NCBI RefSeq assembly: GCF_024979255.1 | Contig: NZ_JANLCN010000005.1 | Span: forward strand, 1-64,000 | Length of the DNA: 64,000 nt | Direction of reading: 5' to 3' | Source: Herbiconiux moechotypicola | GTDB taxonomy: Bacteria; Actinomycetota; Actinomycetes; Actinomycetales; Microbacteriaceae | Shown here: piece by piece, positions 23,011-31,258 of the stretch | Numbering within the stretch: position 1 is the first letter of the stretch | How the letters are laid out: each line of letters opens with the position of its first letter | Notes under the pieces: generated by a model | What the model saw: the letters and a program-made list of their open reading frames with translations, nothing else | Told to the model about the DNA's origin: nothing | Databases searched by the model: none | Made by a program: the position numbers and the translations under genes

Positions 23011-23609
23011 CCCTCGGGCAGCCCGTCCCGCCCGGTGAGGGCCAGCAGCACCCGCTCGCCTTCCCCCCGCACCGCGGCGATGCCGGCGGCGAGTTCGAGC
23101 GTCGCCCGCACCGCCTCGGCCGGCTGCCCGTGCGGCACGCCGGTCGCTCGGCTGATGTCGAGCGAGTGCACCACGAGTTCGAACACGCGCGTGCGCAGAT
23201 ATTCGCCGAGCTCGATTCCGAGACCGCCGATCGACACCACGCGCTCCGGGTGCGCCGAGTCGACGAGCGCCATCGCCCGTGCCAGCGCATCGGCGACCGC
23301 CTTGCCGGGGTCGTCGCCCAGCCAGATGCCCGCCTCGACCCCGCGGGCTGCGACCGAGGCCGGATCGGCGAGGTCGCGGTACACCCGGGCGTAGTAGTTC
23401 TCGGCGTTCGGCACGTTCGGAAAGCCGGGGTCGTCGAGCAGGAGGTAGCTCTCCACCGTGAGGATGGCGCGGGTGGTGTGGCCGACGAGGGAGCGCAGCG
23501 TCCACTCCCCGAGCACGGGCGCGAGTGAATCCCACGCCTCGGCGGGGAGCCGCGTCACGAGGTCGTGGAACGCTGTGGCGGAGTGGAAGAACACGGCGGC
23601 ACTGCCCAT
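22995..23609 (-). CDS. Maleylpyruvate isomerase N-terminal / DinB-like metalloprotein
   Basis: A 204-residue four-helix-bundle protein of the mycothiol-dependent maleylpyruvate isomerase N-terminal type. It shows LGEWTLRSLVGHTTRAI near the start and RVFELVVHSLDISRATG near the end, giving the three-His metal site typical of the DinB/MDMPI superfamily. Such proteins in actinobacteria often use mycothiol as cofactor, but the substrate is unknown. The ATG at 23609 is chosen over the longer open frame, which overlaps the GNAT gene promoter. Confidence 0.82.
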   Translation of the reverse strand: MGSAAVFFHSATAFHDLVTRLPAEAWDSLAPVLGEWTLRSLVGHTTRAILTVESYLLLDDPGFPNVPNAENYYARVYRDLADPASVAARGVEAGIWLGDDPGKAVADALARAMALVDSAHPERVVSIGGLGIELGEYLRTRVFELVVHSLDISRATGVPHGQPAEAVRATLELAAGIAAVRGEGERVLLALTGRDGLPEGYSLV

Positions 23610-23682
23610 CGCACCATCGTGGCACAGACACTGCTCCCGGGGTGCCGCGTCGCGCATCCCGAACCCCTGCGAGAATCGAGCC

Positions 23683-24318
23683 ATGTCCGCCACGCGCCCG
23701 CCGCACCTCCCGATCGAGGGCCGCCACATCCGCCTCGAACCCCTCACCCGCGCCCTCCTGCCCGAGCTGCACGCGGCCATCGGCCACCCCGAGGTGTTCG
23801 CCTCGGGGTACGGAGGGGGGCCCGAGGGCTTCCGCGCCACGGTGGAGGAGTTCGTGCCCTGGGCAGAGAGCTACTACCAGTGGGAGGGCGGCAACGCCTA
23901 CGTCATCCGCCTCGCCGCCGGCCCCGACGCGGGCACGCTCGTCGGCACGACGACGCTCGGCGACATCGACCCCGCGCTCGAGTACGCCCACATCGGCTGG
24001 ACCGCCTACGACCCCCGCGTCTGGGGCACCGCGGTCAACCCCGAGGCCAAGCTGCTGCTGCTCGGCCTCGCCTTCGATCACGGCTTCGGCCGCATCAAGA
24101 TCCAGGCGGATGTGCGCAACGAGCGCTCGCAGTCGGCCATCGCCAAGCTGGGCGCGACCTTCGAGGGCGTGAGCCGGCGTGACATGAAGCGCGCCGACGG
24201 CAGCTGGCGCGACTCCGCCGTGTTCTCGATCATCGTCGACGACTGGCCGCGCGTGAGAGCGGGCCTCGAACAGCGTGTGAACGATTCCGCCGCGGTGGCA
24301 CTTCGCCCGGCGAGGTGA
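23683..24318 (+). CDS. GNAT family N-acetyltransferase (RimJ/RimL type)
   Basis: A 211-residue acetyltransferase. It shows the RimJ/RimL layout: GRHIRLEPLTRALLPELHAAI, then IGWTAYDPRVWGTAVNPEAKLLLL (acetyl-CoA binding loop region) and RIKIQADVRNERSQSAIAKLGATFEG. It transfers acetyl from acetyl-CoA to an amine or protein N-terminus; the target is unknown. It is followed after 12 bases by ohr and may be co-transcribed. Confidence 0.87.
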   Translation: MSATRPPHLPIEGRHIRLEPLTRALLPELHAAIGHPEVFASGYGGGPEGFRATVEEFVPWAESYYQWEGGNAYVIRLAAGPDAGTLVGTTTLGDIDPALEYAHIGWTAYDPRVWGTAVNPEAKLLLLGLAFDHGFGRIKIQADVRNERSQSAIAKLGATFEGVSRRDMKRADGSWRDSAVFSIIVDDWPRVRAGLEQRVNDSAAVALRPAR

Positions 24319-24330
24319 TGGACTATCCCC

Positions 24331-24750
<420 letters not shown>

Positions 24751-24851
24751 GCCGCCGTCCGGTCCGTCGATTAATCGCCATTCCGGCGTCTGAGAGCGCC
24801 AAAGACGGATGCGCGGGGCCGCCGCGCGGGCGCGATGTCGCCAGTGCGCGG

Positions 24852-24857
24852 TAGCCT
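24852..24857 (+). promoter_or_regulatory. -10 element of a leaderless transcript (EamA transporter)
   Basis: TAGCCT followed by six bases and the GTG at 24864. Confidence 0.5.
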
Positions 24858-24863
24858 CGCTCC

Positions 24864-25829
24864 GTGCCACAGAACCGCCTCGCCGTCGCCCTCCAGTTCT
24901 CGGCCCTCGGGCTGGTGTGGGGTGCGAGCTTCCTCTTCATGAAGGTGGCGCTCGGCGGGGTGTCGTTCGGGCAGGTCGCCTGGGCGCGGCTGCTGCTCGG
25001 CACCCTTACGCTGGCGGTGCTGCTGCTGGTCACGCGCACGAGGCTGCCGAAGCAGCCGATCGTCTACGCGCACTTCGTGGTGATCGGGGCGTTCGGCTGC
25101 GCCATCCCGTTCCTCCTGTTCGCCTGGGCCGAGCAGTACGTCACCTCAGGGCTCGCGAGCATCTACAACGCGGTCACGCCCATCACCACGGCGCTCATGG
25201 TCACGCTCGCGTTCCGGGTCGAGAAGCTCGACCGCTCGCGGGTGCTCGGGGTGATCGCGGGCATCATCGGGGTGGTCGTCATCATCGGGCCGTGGTCGTT
25301 CGCCGTGAATCAGGCGGCGCACGGAGATCTCGCGCTCGAGCTGGCCGGGCAGCTGGCCTGCCTCGGGGCGGCGGTCTGCTACGGGTTCACGTTCGGGTAC
25401 ATCCGGCGGTTCATCGCTGCACGGCATCCGGTGACGGGGCTGACGGCGGCGTTCTTCCAGGTGGGCATGGGTGCGCTCATCCTGCTCGTGCTCACGCCCG
25501 TCGTGGCGCTCGGGCCGGTGTCGCTCGACCTGCCGATCGTGCTGAGCCTGCTCACGCTCGGGGTGCTCGGCACCGGGGTCGCGTACTTCTGGTACATGAA
25601 CGTGCTGAATGCCTGGGGGCCGACGGCCACCTCGACGGTCACGTATCTCACGCCCGTGGTGGGCGTGTTCCTCGGTATCGTGCTGCTCGGTGAGACCCTC
25701 AGCTGGAACGCCCCGCTCGGGGCGCTGCTGGTGTTCCTCGGCATCCTGCTCGCGCAGGGCCGGCTGCACCTGCCCCGCCGCCGCTCCCGCTCAGCGGGCA
25801 CGCAGAAGCCGGCGGGCGAAGCTGGCTAG
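24864..25829 (+). CDS. EamA/DMT-family metabolite exporter
   Basis: A 321-residue protein with ten predicted helices arranged as two EamA repeats (each about 140 residues; the second ends TYLTPVVGVFLGIVLLGETLSW, a classic family signature). DMT exporters of this type move amino acids, nucleotides or other small metabolites outwards. The basic C-terminus (PRRRSRSAG) is cytoplasmic. It precedes chorismate mutase by only nine bases, but that gene has its own -10 hexamer. Confidence 0.9.
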   Translation: MPQNRLAVALQFSALGLVWGASFLFMKVALGGVSFGQVAWARLLLGTLTLAVLLLVTRTRLPKQPIVYAHFVVIGAFGCAIPFLLFAWAEQYVTSGLASIYNAVTPITTALMVTLAFRVEKLDRSRVLGVIAGIIGVVVIIGPWSFAVNQAAHGDLALELAGQLACLGAAVCYGFTFGYIRRFIAARHPVTGLTAAFFQVGMGALILLVLTPVVALGPVSLDLPIVLSLLTLGVLGTGVAYFWYMNVLNAWGPTATSTVTYLTPVVGVFLGIVLLGETLSWNAPLGALLVFLGILLAQGRLHLPRRRSRSAGTQKPAGEAG

Positions 25830-25832
25830 AGT
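25827..25832 (+). promoter_or_regulatory. -10 element of a leaderless transcript (chorismate mutase)
   Basis: TAGAGT followed by six bases and the ATG at 25839. It overlaps the stop codon of the upstream transporter. Confidence 0.5.
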
Positions 25833-25838
25833 GCTCCT

Positions 25839-26168
25839 ATGGAGTCACAGGCGCCCGCGGGCGGGTTCGACAGCAACGCCGATGTCTACGAGCGGCTGGA
25901 GAGCATCCGTCAGTCGATCGACAACATCGACGCCGCCGTCATCCACATGCTCGCCGAGCGCTTCAAGTTCACGCAGACCGTCGGCCGCCTGAAGGCCGAG
26001 TACGGGCTGCCGCCCGCCGACCTCGACCGTGAGGCGCGCCAGATCAAGCGGCTGCGCGGGCTCGCCGAGGAGTCGCACCTCGACCCGGCGTTCGCCGAGA
26101 AGTTCCTCAACTTCATCATCGCCGAGGTCATCCACCATCACGAGCGCCTCGCCGCCGACGCGGAGTAG
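25839..26168 (+). CDS. Chorismate mutase (AroQ type)
   Basis: A 109-residue all-helical AroQ-class mutase converting chorismate to prephenate for Phe and Tyr synthesis. Key features are LESIRQSIDNIDAAVIHMLAERFKFTQTVGRLKAEYG (active-site Arg and Lys) and DREARQIKRLRGLAEESHLDP. It has no regulatory domain and no signal peptide, so it is the intracellular form. Actinobacterial enzymes of this type are often activated by a complex with DAHP synthase. Confidence 0.93.
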   Translation: MESQAPAGGFDSNADVYERLESIRQSIDNIDAAVIHMLAERFKFTQTVGRLKAEYGLPPADLDREARQIKRLRGLAEESHLDPAFAEKFLNFIIAEVIHHHERLAADAE

Positions 26169-26222
26169 CGCCGCCGCTGCCGTATCCGTGTAGCCGCGGC
26201 GCCGGGCGGGAGCCGCGCCGGG

Positions 26223-28517
26223 TCAGCCGCCGACGACGGGGCCGAAGTGCTCGGGGAGGGTGGAGCGGTGGGTGCCGGCGAGCTCGGCGAGCGGCACCTC
26301 GAACAGACCCTGCACGTCGAGCGAGCCCGACTCCGCGTCGGTCACGCCGATGCGGAGGGCCGGCACGCCGCGCCCCTCGCACAGCCCGCGGAACTTCACG
26401 TCGTCTTCGCGCGGCACCGACACGAGCACACGCGCCGTCGACTCGCTGAACAGCGCATCCGAGGCCGTCACGCCGTCGCGCGACACGATCTCGTCGAGCC
26501 ACACCCGCGCGCCCACTCCGAAGCGCAGCACGCCCTCGGCCAGCGTCTGCGCGAGCCCGCCGTCGGAGAGGTCGTGCGCCGAGTCGATGAGCCCCTCGAG
26601 TGCCGCGGCCCGCAGCAGCTCGGCGAGCGTGGCCTCGGCCTCGAGCGACACCTCGGGCGGCAATCCGCCGAGGTGGTCGTGCACGACGCCGGCCCACGCC
26701 GAGCCGTCGAGCTCCGCGCGCGTGGTGCCGAGAAGATACAGGTTCGACCCCTCGTCCTGCCACCCCGACGGAATGCGGCGGGCCACGTCGTCGATGACGC
26801 CGAGCACCGCCACGACCGGGGTGGGGTGGATGGGCTGCGAGCCGGTCTGGTTGTAGAACGACACGTTGCCGCCGGTGACGGGGATCTCGAGCTCGAGGCA
26901 TCCGTCGGCCAGGCCCTCGACCGCCTTCGAGAACTGCCACATCACCTCGGGGTTCTCGGGCGAGCCGAAGTTGAGGCAGTCGGAGACCGCGACGGGCACC
27001 GCACCGGTGACGGCCACGTTGCGGAAGGCCTCGGCGAGCGCGAGTTGCGCCCCGCGGTAGGGGTCGAGCTGGCAGTACCGGCCGTTGGCGTCGGTGGCGA
27101 GCGCGAAGCCGAGCCCCGACTCCTCGTCGACCCGGATCATGCCGCCGTCGTCGGGGAACGACAGCGCCGTGTTGCCGAGCACGTAGCGGTCGTACTGGTT
27201 GGTGATCCACTCCTTCGACGCCATGTTGGGCGAGCCCACCACGCGGAGGAACTCGTCGCGCAGCGCCGCCCCCTCCGTCGCGCGGGGGAGTCGGGCGGCC
27301 GAGTCGGCCTGCAGCGCGTCGATCCACGCGGGGTAGGCGACCGGGCGCTCGTAGACCGGGCCGTCGACGGCCACGGTGCGCGGCTCCACGTTGACGATCT
27401 CCTCGCCGTGCCAGTGGATGACGAGGCGCCCCGTGTCGGTGACCTCGCCGAGCACGCTGGTCTCCACATCCCACTTCGCCGTGACGGCGAGGAAGCCCTC
27501 GAGTTTCTCAGGGCGCACCACCGCCATCATGCGCTCCTGGCTCTCCGACATGAGGATCTCCTCGGCGGTGAGCGTGGGGTCGCGCAGCAGCACCTTCTCG
27601 AGCTCGATGAACATGCCGCCGTCGCCGTTGGAGGCGAGCTCCGAGGTGGCGCACGAGATGCCCGCAGCCCCGAGGTCTTGGATGCCCTCGACCAGTTCGC
27701 CCGCGAACAGCTCGAGGCAGCACTCGATGAGCACCTTCTCGGCGAAGGGGTCGCCGACCTGCACCGCGGGGCGCTTGGTGGGACCGCCGGCCGAGAAGGT
27801 GTCCGACGCCAGGATGGAGGCGCCGCCGATGCCGTCGCCGCCGGTGCGCGCTCCGAAGAGAACGACCTTGTTGCCCACGCCGCGGGCGTTGGCCAGGTGA
27901 AGGTCTTCGTGGCGCAGCACACCGACGGAGAGCGCGTTGACCAGCGGGTTGCCCTGGTACACCGGGTCGAAGTAGGTCTCGCCGCCGATGTTGGGCAGGC
28001 CCAGGCAGTTGCCGTAGAACGAGATGCCGCTGGTGACGCCGTGCACGACGCGGGCGGTGTCGGGGTCGTCGATCTTGCCGAAGCGCAGCTGGTCCATCAC
28101 GGCGACGGGGCGCGCGCCCATCGAGATGATGTCGCGCACGATGCCGCCCACGCCCGTGGCGGCGCCCTGGAACGGCTCGATGTAGGAGGGGTGGTTGTGG
28201 GACTCGACCTTGAAGGTCACCGCCCAGCCCTCGCCCACGTCCACCACACCGGCGTTCTCGCCCATGCCCACCATGAGGTTCTTCTTCATGGCGGGGGAGA
28301 CCTTCTGGCCGAACTGGCGCAGGTAGATCTTCGACGACTTGTAGGAGCAGTGCTCGCTCCACATCACCGAGTACATGGCGAGCTCGCCGCTCGTGGGACG
28401 GCGGCCGAGGATCTCGCGGATCTTCGCGTACTCGTCGGCTTTCAGGCCCAGTGCCTCGTAGGGCTGCTCCCGCTCGGGGGTGGCGATGGCGTTCTCGACG
28501 GTATCGGCAATGCTCAC
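26223..28517 (-). CDS. purL: Phosphoribosylformylglycinamidine synthase, large subunit
   Basis: A 764-residue small-type PurL, the ATP-dependent subunit that makes FGAM from FGAR with ammonia from PurQ, bridged by PurS. Recognisable stretches include [61 protein letters not shown], and [12 protein letters not shown]. Length is normal for the PurS-dependent type. The GTG at 28517 has TAGAAT (28524-28529) six bases upstream, supporting a leaderless mRNA. The partner subunits purS and purQ lie 33 kb away at 61.3-62.3 kb. Confidence 0.98.
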   Translation of the reverse strand: MSIADTVENAIATPEREQPYEALGLKADEYAKIREILGRRPTSGELAMYSVMWSEHCSYKSSKIYLRQFGQKVSPAMKKNLMVGMGENAGVVDVGEGWAVTFKVESHNHPSYIEPFQGAATGVGGIVRDIISMGARPVAVMDQLRFGKIDDPDTARVVHGVTSGISFYGNCLGLPNIGGETYFDPVYQGNPLVNALSVGVLRHEDLHLANARGVGNKVVLFGARTGGDGIGGASILASDTFSAGGPTKRPAVQVGDPFAEKVLIECCLELFAGELVEGIQDLGAAGISCATSELASNGDGGMFIELEKVLLRDPTLTAEEILMSESQERMMAVVRPEKLEGFLAVTAKWDVETSVLGEVTDTGRLVIHWHGEEIVNVEPRTVAVDGPVYERPVAYPAWIDALQADSAARLPRATEGAALRDEFLRVVGSPNMASKEWITNQYDRYVLGNTALSFPDDGGMIRVDEESGLGFALATDANGRYCQLDPYRGAQLALAEAFRNVAVTGAVPVAVSDCLNFGSPENPEVMWQFSKAVEGLADGCLELEIPVTGGNVSFYNQTGSQPIHPTPVVAVLGVIDDVARRIPSGWQDEGSNLYLLGTTRAELDGSAWAGVVHDHLGGLPPEVSLEAEATLAELLRAAALEGLIDSAHDLSDGGLAQTLAEGVLRFGVGARVWLDEIVSRDGVTASDALFSESTARVLVSVPREDDVKFRGLCEGRGVPALRIGVTDAESGSLDVQGLFEVPLAELAGTHRSTLPEHFGPVVGG

Positions 28518-28523
28518 CCGGCG

Positions 28524-28529
28524 ATTCTA
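28524..28529 (-). promoter_or_regulatory. -10 element of a leaderless transcript (purL)
   Basis: TAGAAT on the minus strand, six bases before the GTG at 28517. Close to the canonical TATAAT. Confidence 0.6.
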
Positions 28530-28559
28530 CCGGCCGGGATGCGCGGGTACGGCGGGCTG

Positions 28560-29579
28560 CTACGCGGACGCGGCGGGCTTCCACCCGAGCAGGGGTCCGA
28601 GCCGCCCAGCGAGGTCGTCGAGGATCTGCAGGTAGTCGTCGTGCTCGAACGAGAACGGCAGCGCGAAGGCCACCTCGTCGATCTCGCGGAAGGCCGCGTC
28701 GGCCCAGAGCCGCTCGGCGAGCTGTTCGGAGGTGCCGAGGAGGTCGGCGGCGAAGAGCATGCGCCTCGGGCCGTGCGGCACGCCCACGCGGCCGGCCCGT
28801 GAGGCGACGTAAGCCTCGTAGCGCTCGATCTGCGCCGGTGACGCGGAGTCTGTCGGAATGACGACGAGACCCTGCGACACCCGGCCCCGCGCGCCGAGCG
28901 CTTCGCGGTAGGCGCGCACCTGGTGCAGCTGGTTCTCGGCGAAGTCGTCGCCGAGCTCGCCCTGCACCACGCTCGAGGTGAGCAGGTGGAAGCCGTGGCG
29001 GCCGGCCCACTCCGCCGACCGGGTGCTGCCCCCTCCGTACCAGAGCCTCTCGGCGAGTCCGGCGGCGTGCGGCTGCACCGTGTCGGCGAACACCTCGATG
29101 CCCTCGGTGCCCGAGAACGTGCTCACCACGTCGCCGCGCACGAAGTCGCGGAAGCGCAGCAGTCGCTCGTAGCCGAACTCCTCCTGCTCGAAGGTGCCGG
29201 GGTAGATGGCGTCGCGGTAGCGGTCGATATTCATCGGCGGCCCCGCCGAGAAGCCGGGGTTGAGGCGGCCTCCCGTCAGCACGTCGACCGTGGCGAGGTC
29301 TTCGGCGAGCCGGAACGGGTTCTCGGCGCCGATCGGGGTGACGGCCGTGCCGAGCTCGATGCGGCTGGTGCGCTGCGACGCGGCGGCGAGCACCGCGACG
29401 GGCGACGAGATGCCGTACTGCAGGTGGCGGTGGCGCAGCCACGCGCTGTCGAGTCCGAGACGCTCCCCGTGCTCGATCAGCCGGAGCGTCGATTCGTGCC
29501 CGCCGCGGGGGTCGGCGGGGTCGAACAGGCCGATGGTGAGGAAGCCGAGTCGGGCGAGCGGGGAGTCGGGCGTGGGCAC
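28560..29579 (-). CDS. LLM class flavin-dependent oxidoreductase
   Basis: A 339-residue luciferase-like TIM-barrel protein (LGFLTIGLFDPADPRGG, RIELGTAVTPIGAENPFRLAEDLATVDVLTGGRLNPGFSAG, LLGTSEQLAERLW). The GRLNPGFSAG stretch is the FMN-binding signature of the family. The reaction cannot be assigned. GTG start with GGAGGC directly upstream. It precedes purL by 42 bases on the same strand, though purL has its own -10 hexamer. Confidence 0.85.
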   Translation of the reverse strand: MPTPDSPLARLGFLTIGLFDPADPRGGHESTLRLIEHGERLGLDSAWLRHRHLQYGISSPVAVLAAASQRTSRIELGTAVTPIGAENPFRLAEDLATVDVLTGGRLNPGFSAGPPMNIDRYRDAIYPGTFEQEEFGYERLLRFRDFVRGDVVSTFSGTEGIEVFADTVQPHAAGLAERLWYGGGSTRSAEWAGRHGFHLLTSSVVQGELGDDFAENQLHQVRAYREALGARGRVSQGLVVIPTDSASPAQIERYEAYVASRAGRVGVPHGPRRMLFAADLLGTSEQLAERLWADAAFREIDEVAFALPFSFEHDDYLQILDDLAGRLGPLLGWKPAASA

Positions 29580-29986
29580 GCCTCCATACTGCCGCAGGAT
29601 TGCCCAAGCTTTGGCTCAGGATAGGGGGCGGAAATCGGCCTCGCAGCACCTGTATACGGGTGCATCGAGGCAGCGAAATCCCAGGTCAGGACTAGTGATT
29701 GGATGCACGCGAGCAACCCCCCGCAGAGCCTGGGAGCCATCGAGCAGACGCCGCGCAAGAGCGGTAGTGTCCAAGACGCAACAACCCGAACCTGGCGGCC
29801 ACGGAGACCCCGACCGTGGATCCGCCTGCGGCATCCGAGATGCCGCGTGAGGTGCGTGCGGCTCACCCTGAGCGTCCCCGAGCTCGCCGCGCGCACCTCC
29901 CCTTCTCTCTCCTGACACGCTGCCCGATGACGCCGGCGATGCGCCCCCGCGACACTCCCCCCGCTGCGGCGACTTACGCTGGAGCA
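29580..29986. other. 407-base gap without a convincing gene
   Basis: The gap between the divergent LLM and MFS genes has open frames on both strands, but their translations are Arg/Pro/Gly-rich without family resemblance. A small hairpin (GCACC and GGTGC around 29646-29662) and a longer-range repeat GTGCATC/GATGCAC (29660-29666, 29702-29708) are present. No tRNA T-loop (GTTCGA) is seen. Part of it must hold the LLM promoter. Confidence 0.5.
29975..29980 (+). promoter_or_regulatory. -10 element of a leaderless transcript (MFS transporter)
   Basis: TACGCT followed by six bases (GGAGCA) and the GTG at 29987. The GGAG could alternatively act as a very close ribosome site. Confidence 0.45.
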
Positions 29987-31258
29987 GTGACCCGAGCATC
30001 CGCCGGCCTTCGCCGCTCGCCGTGGGCCAGGCGCCTCTGGGGCGACGGGCCTCCCCTGCCGCGCGACGTGCTGGTGCTCGCCGTCGTGGCCTTCTTCGTG
30101 ATGCTCGGCTTCGGCGTGGTGGTGCCCGTGCTGCCGGTGTACGTGCGCAGCTTCGGGGTGGGCTACCTCGAGGTGGGTGCCGTGGTGTCGGCGTTCGCCG
30201 TGATGCGCCTCGTGGCGAATCCGTTCGTGGGCAAGCTCGTCGACCGCGTGAGCGAGCGGGTCGTGCTCGCCGTCGGCATCGGCATCGTGGCCGCCTCGAG
30301 CGCTCTGGTGGGCCTCGCCGACAGCTATCCGCTCGTGCTCGCGCTGCGCGGTGTCGGTGGCATCGGCTCCGCCATGTTCTCCGTGGCCGCCATGACGCTC
30401 CTGCTGGGCGCCGCCGATCCCGCGGTGCGCGGACGCGCCGTGGGCTTCTACCAGGGCGGGTTCCTCATCGGCGGGATGGCCGGGCCCGCCGTCGGCGGCC
30501 TGCTCTCGGGCATCTCGCTGCACGCCCCGTTCTTCTTCTACGCCGGCACGCTCGTGGTGGCCGGCACCGTGGGTCTCCTGCTGCTGTCGGGTCGCCGGGG
30601 CGATGCGACCTCGGCGGCTCCCGCCCCCGCGAAGCCGTTCCGCGAGGTGCTGCGGGATGCGCGGTACCAGTCGGCACTTCTGGCGAGCCTCGCACAGGGC
30701 TGGTCGGCGATGGGGGTGCGCAGCGCGCTCATCCCGGTGCTCGTGGTGGAGGTGCTGCACGGCGAGCCGGCCTGGACCGGCATCGCGTTCGCCGTCGCCG
30801 CCGTGGCTCAGGCCCTGGCCCTCGTGCCGGCGGGCCGCTTCGTCGACACCGTCGGCCGGCGCCCGGCGATCCTCGCCTCGTTCGGCGTGGGCGCCCTCGT
30901 CATGCTCGCCATCCCGTTCGTGACCGAGCTCTGGGTGCTCATCGTGCTGCTCTGCCTCTACGGGGTCGCGGCCGCCTTCATGGGCACGGCTCCGGCGGCC
31001 GCGGTGGGTGACGCCGCCGGCGGGCGGGGTGGTCAGCCGGTGGCGGTCTTCCAGGCCGTGGCGGATGCGGGTGCGATCGCGGGCCCGCTCCTCGCCGGGC
31101 TCCTCGTCGACGTCTCCGGCTACCCGGCGGCCTTCGCCTCGGCCTTCGTGCTCATGGCCGCCGCTTCGCTGTTCGCCCTGCGCATGCCCCGCAGGGCATA
31201 TGCCCCAGCGGCCTCGCCGAAGGAGACCCGTTCAGGAGAGGGCGGCGGCGAGCTCTGA
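29987..31258 (+). CDS. MFS transporter
   Basis: A 423-residue twelve-helix major facilitator. It shows the TM2-3 loop motif NPFVGKLVDRVSERVVL and the antiporter-type motif C region GGFLIGGMAGPAVGGLLSG, typical of drug-exporter (DHA1) families, so export of a small molecule is likely. The open frame extends upstream, but the GTG at 29987 begins the family-like sequence and has a -10 hexamer at the leaderless distance. Its 3' end overlaps the convergent LuxR gene by 27 bases. Confidence 0.9.
   Translation: MTRASAGLRRSPWARRLWGDGPPLPRDVLVLAVVAFFVMLGFGVVVPVLPVYVRSFGVGYLEVGAVVSAFAVMRLVANPFVGKLVDRVSERVVLAVGIGIVAASSALVGLADSYPLVLALRGVGGIGSAMFSVAAMTLLLGAADPAVRGRAVGFYQGGFLIGGMAGPAVGGLLSGISLHAPFFFYAGTLVVAGTVGLLLLSGRRGDATSAAPAPAKPFREVLRDARYQSALLASLAQGWSAMGVRSALIPVLVVEVLHGEPAWTGIAFAVAAVAQALALVPAGRFVDTVGRRPAILASFGVGALVMLAIPFVTELWVLIVLLCLYGVAAAFMGTAPAAAVGDAAGGRGGQPVAVFQAVADAGAIAGPLLAGLLVDVSGYPAAFASAFVLMAAASLFALRMPRRAYAPAASPKETRSGEGGGEL

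Noticed and set aside
29660-29708. Possible tRNA or structured RNA in the 29.6-29.8 kb gap
   Set aside because: The inverted repeat GTGCATC/GATGCAC is too widely spaced and there is no T-loop or CCA-like end.
29616-29999. 127-codon open frame in the gap before the MFS gene
   Set aside because: No homology-like motifs, Ser/Gly/Arg-rich, and it covers the likely promoter region of the MFS gene.
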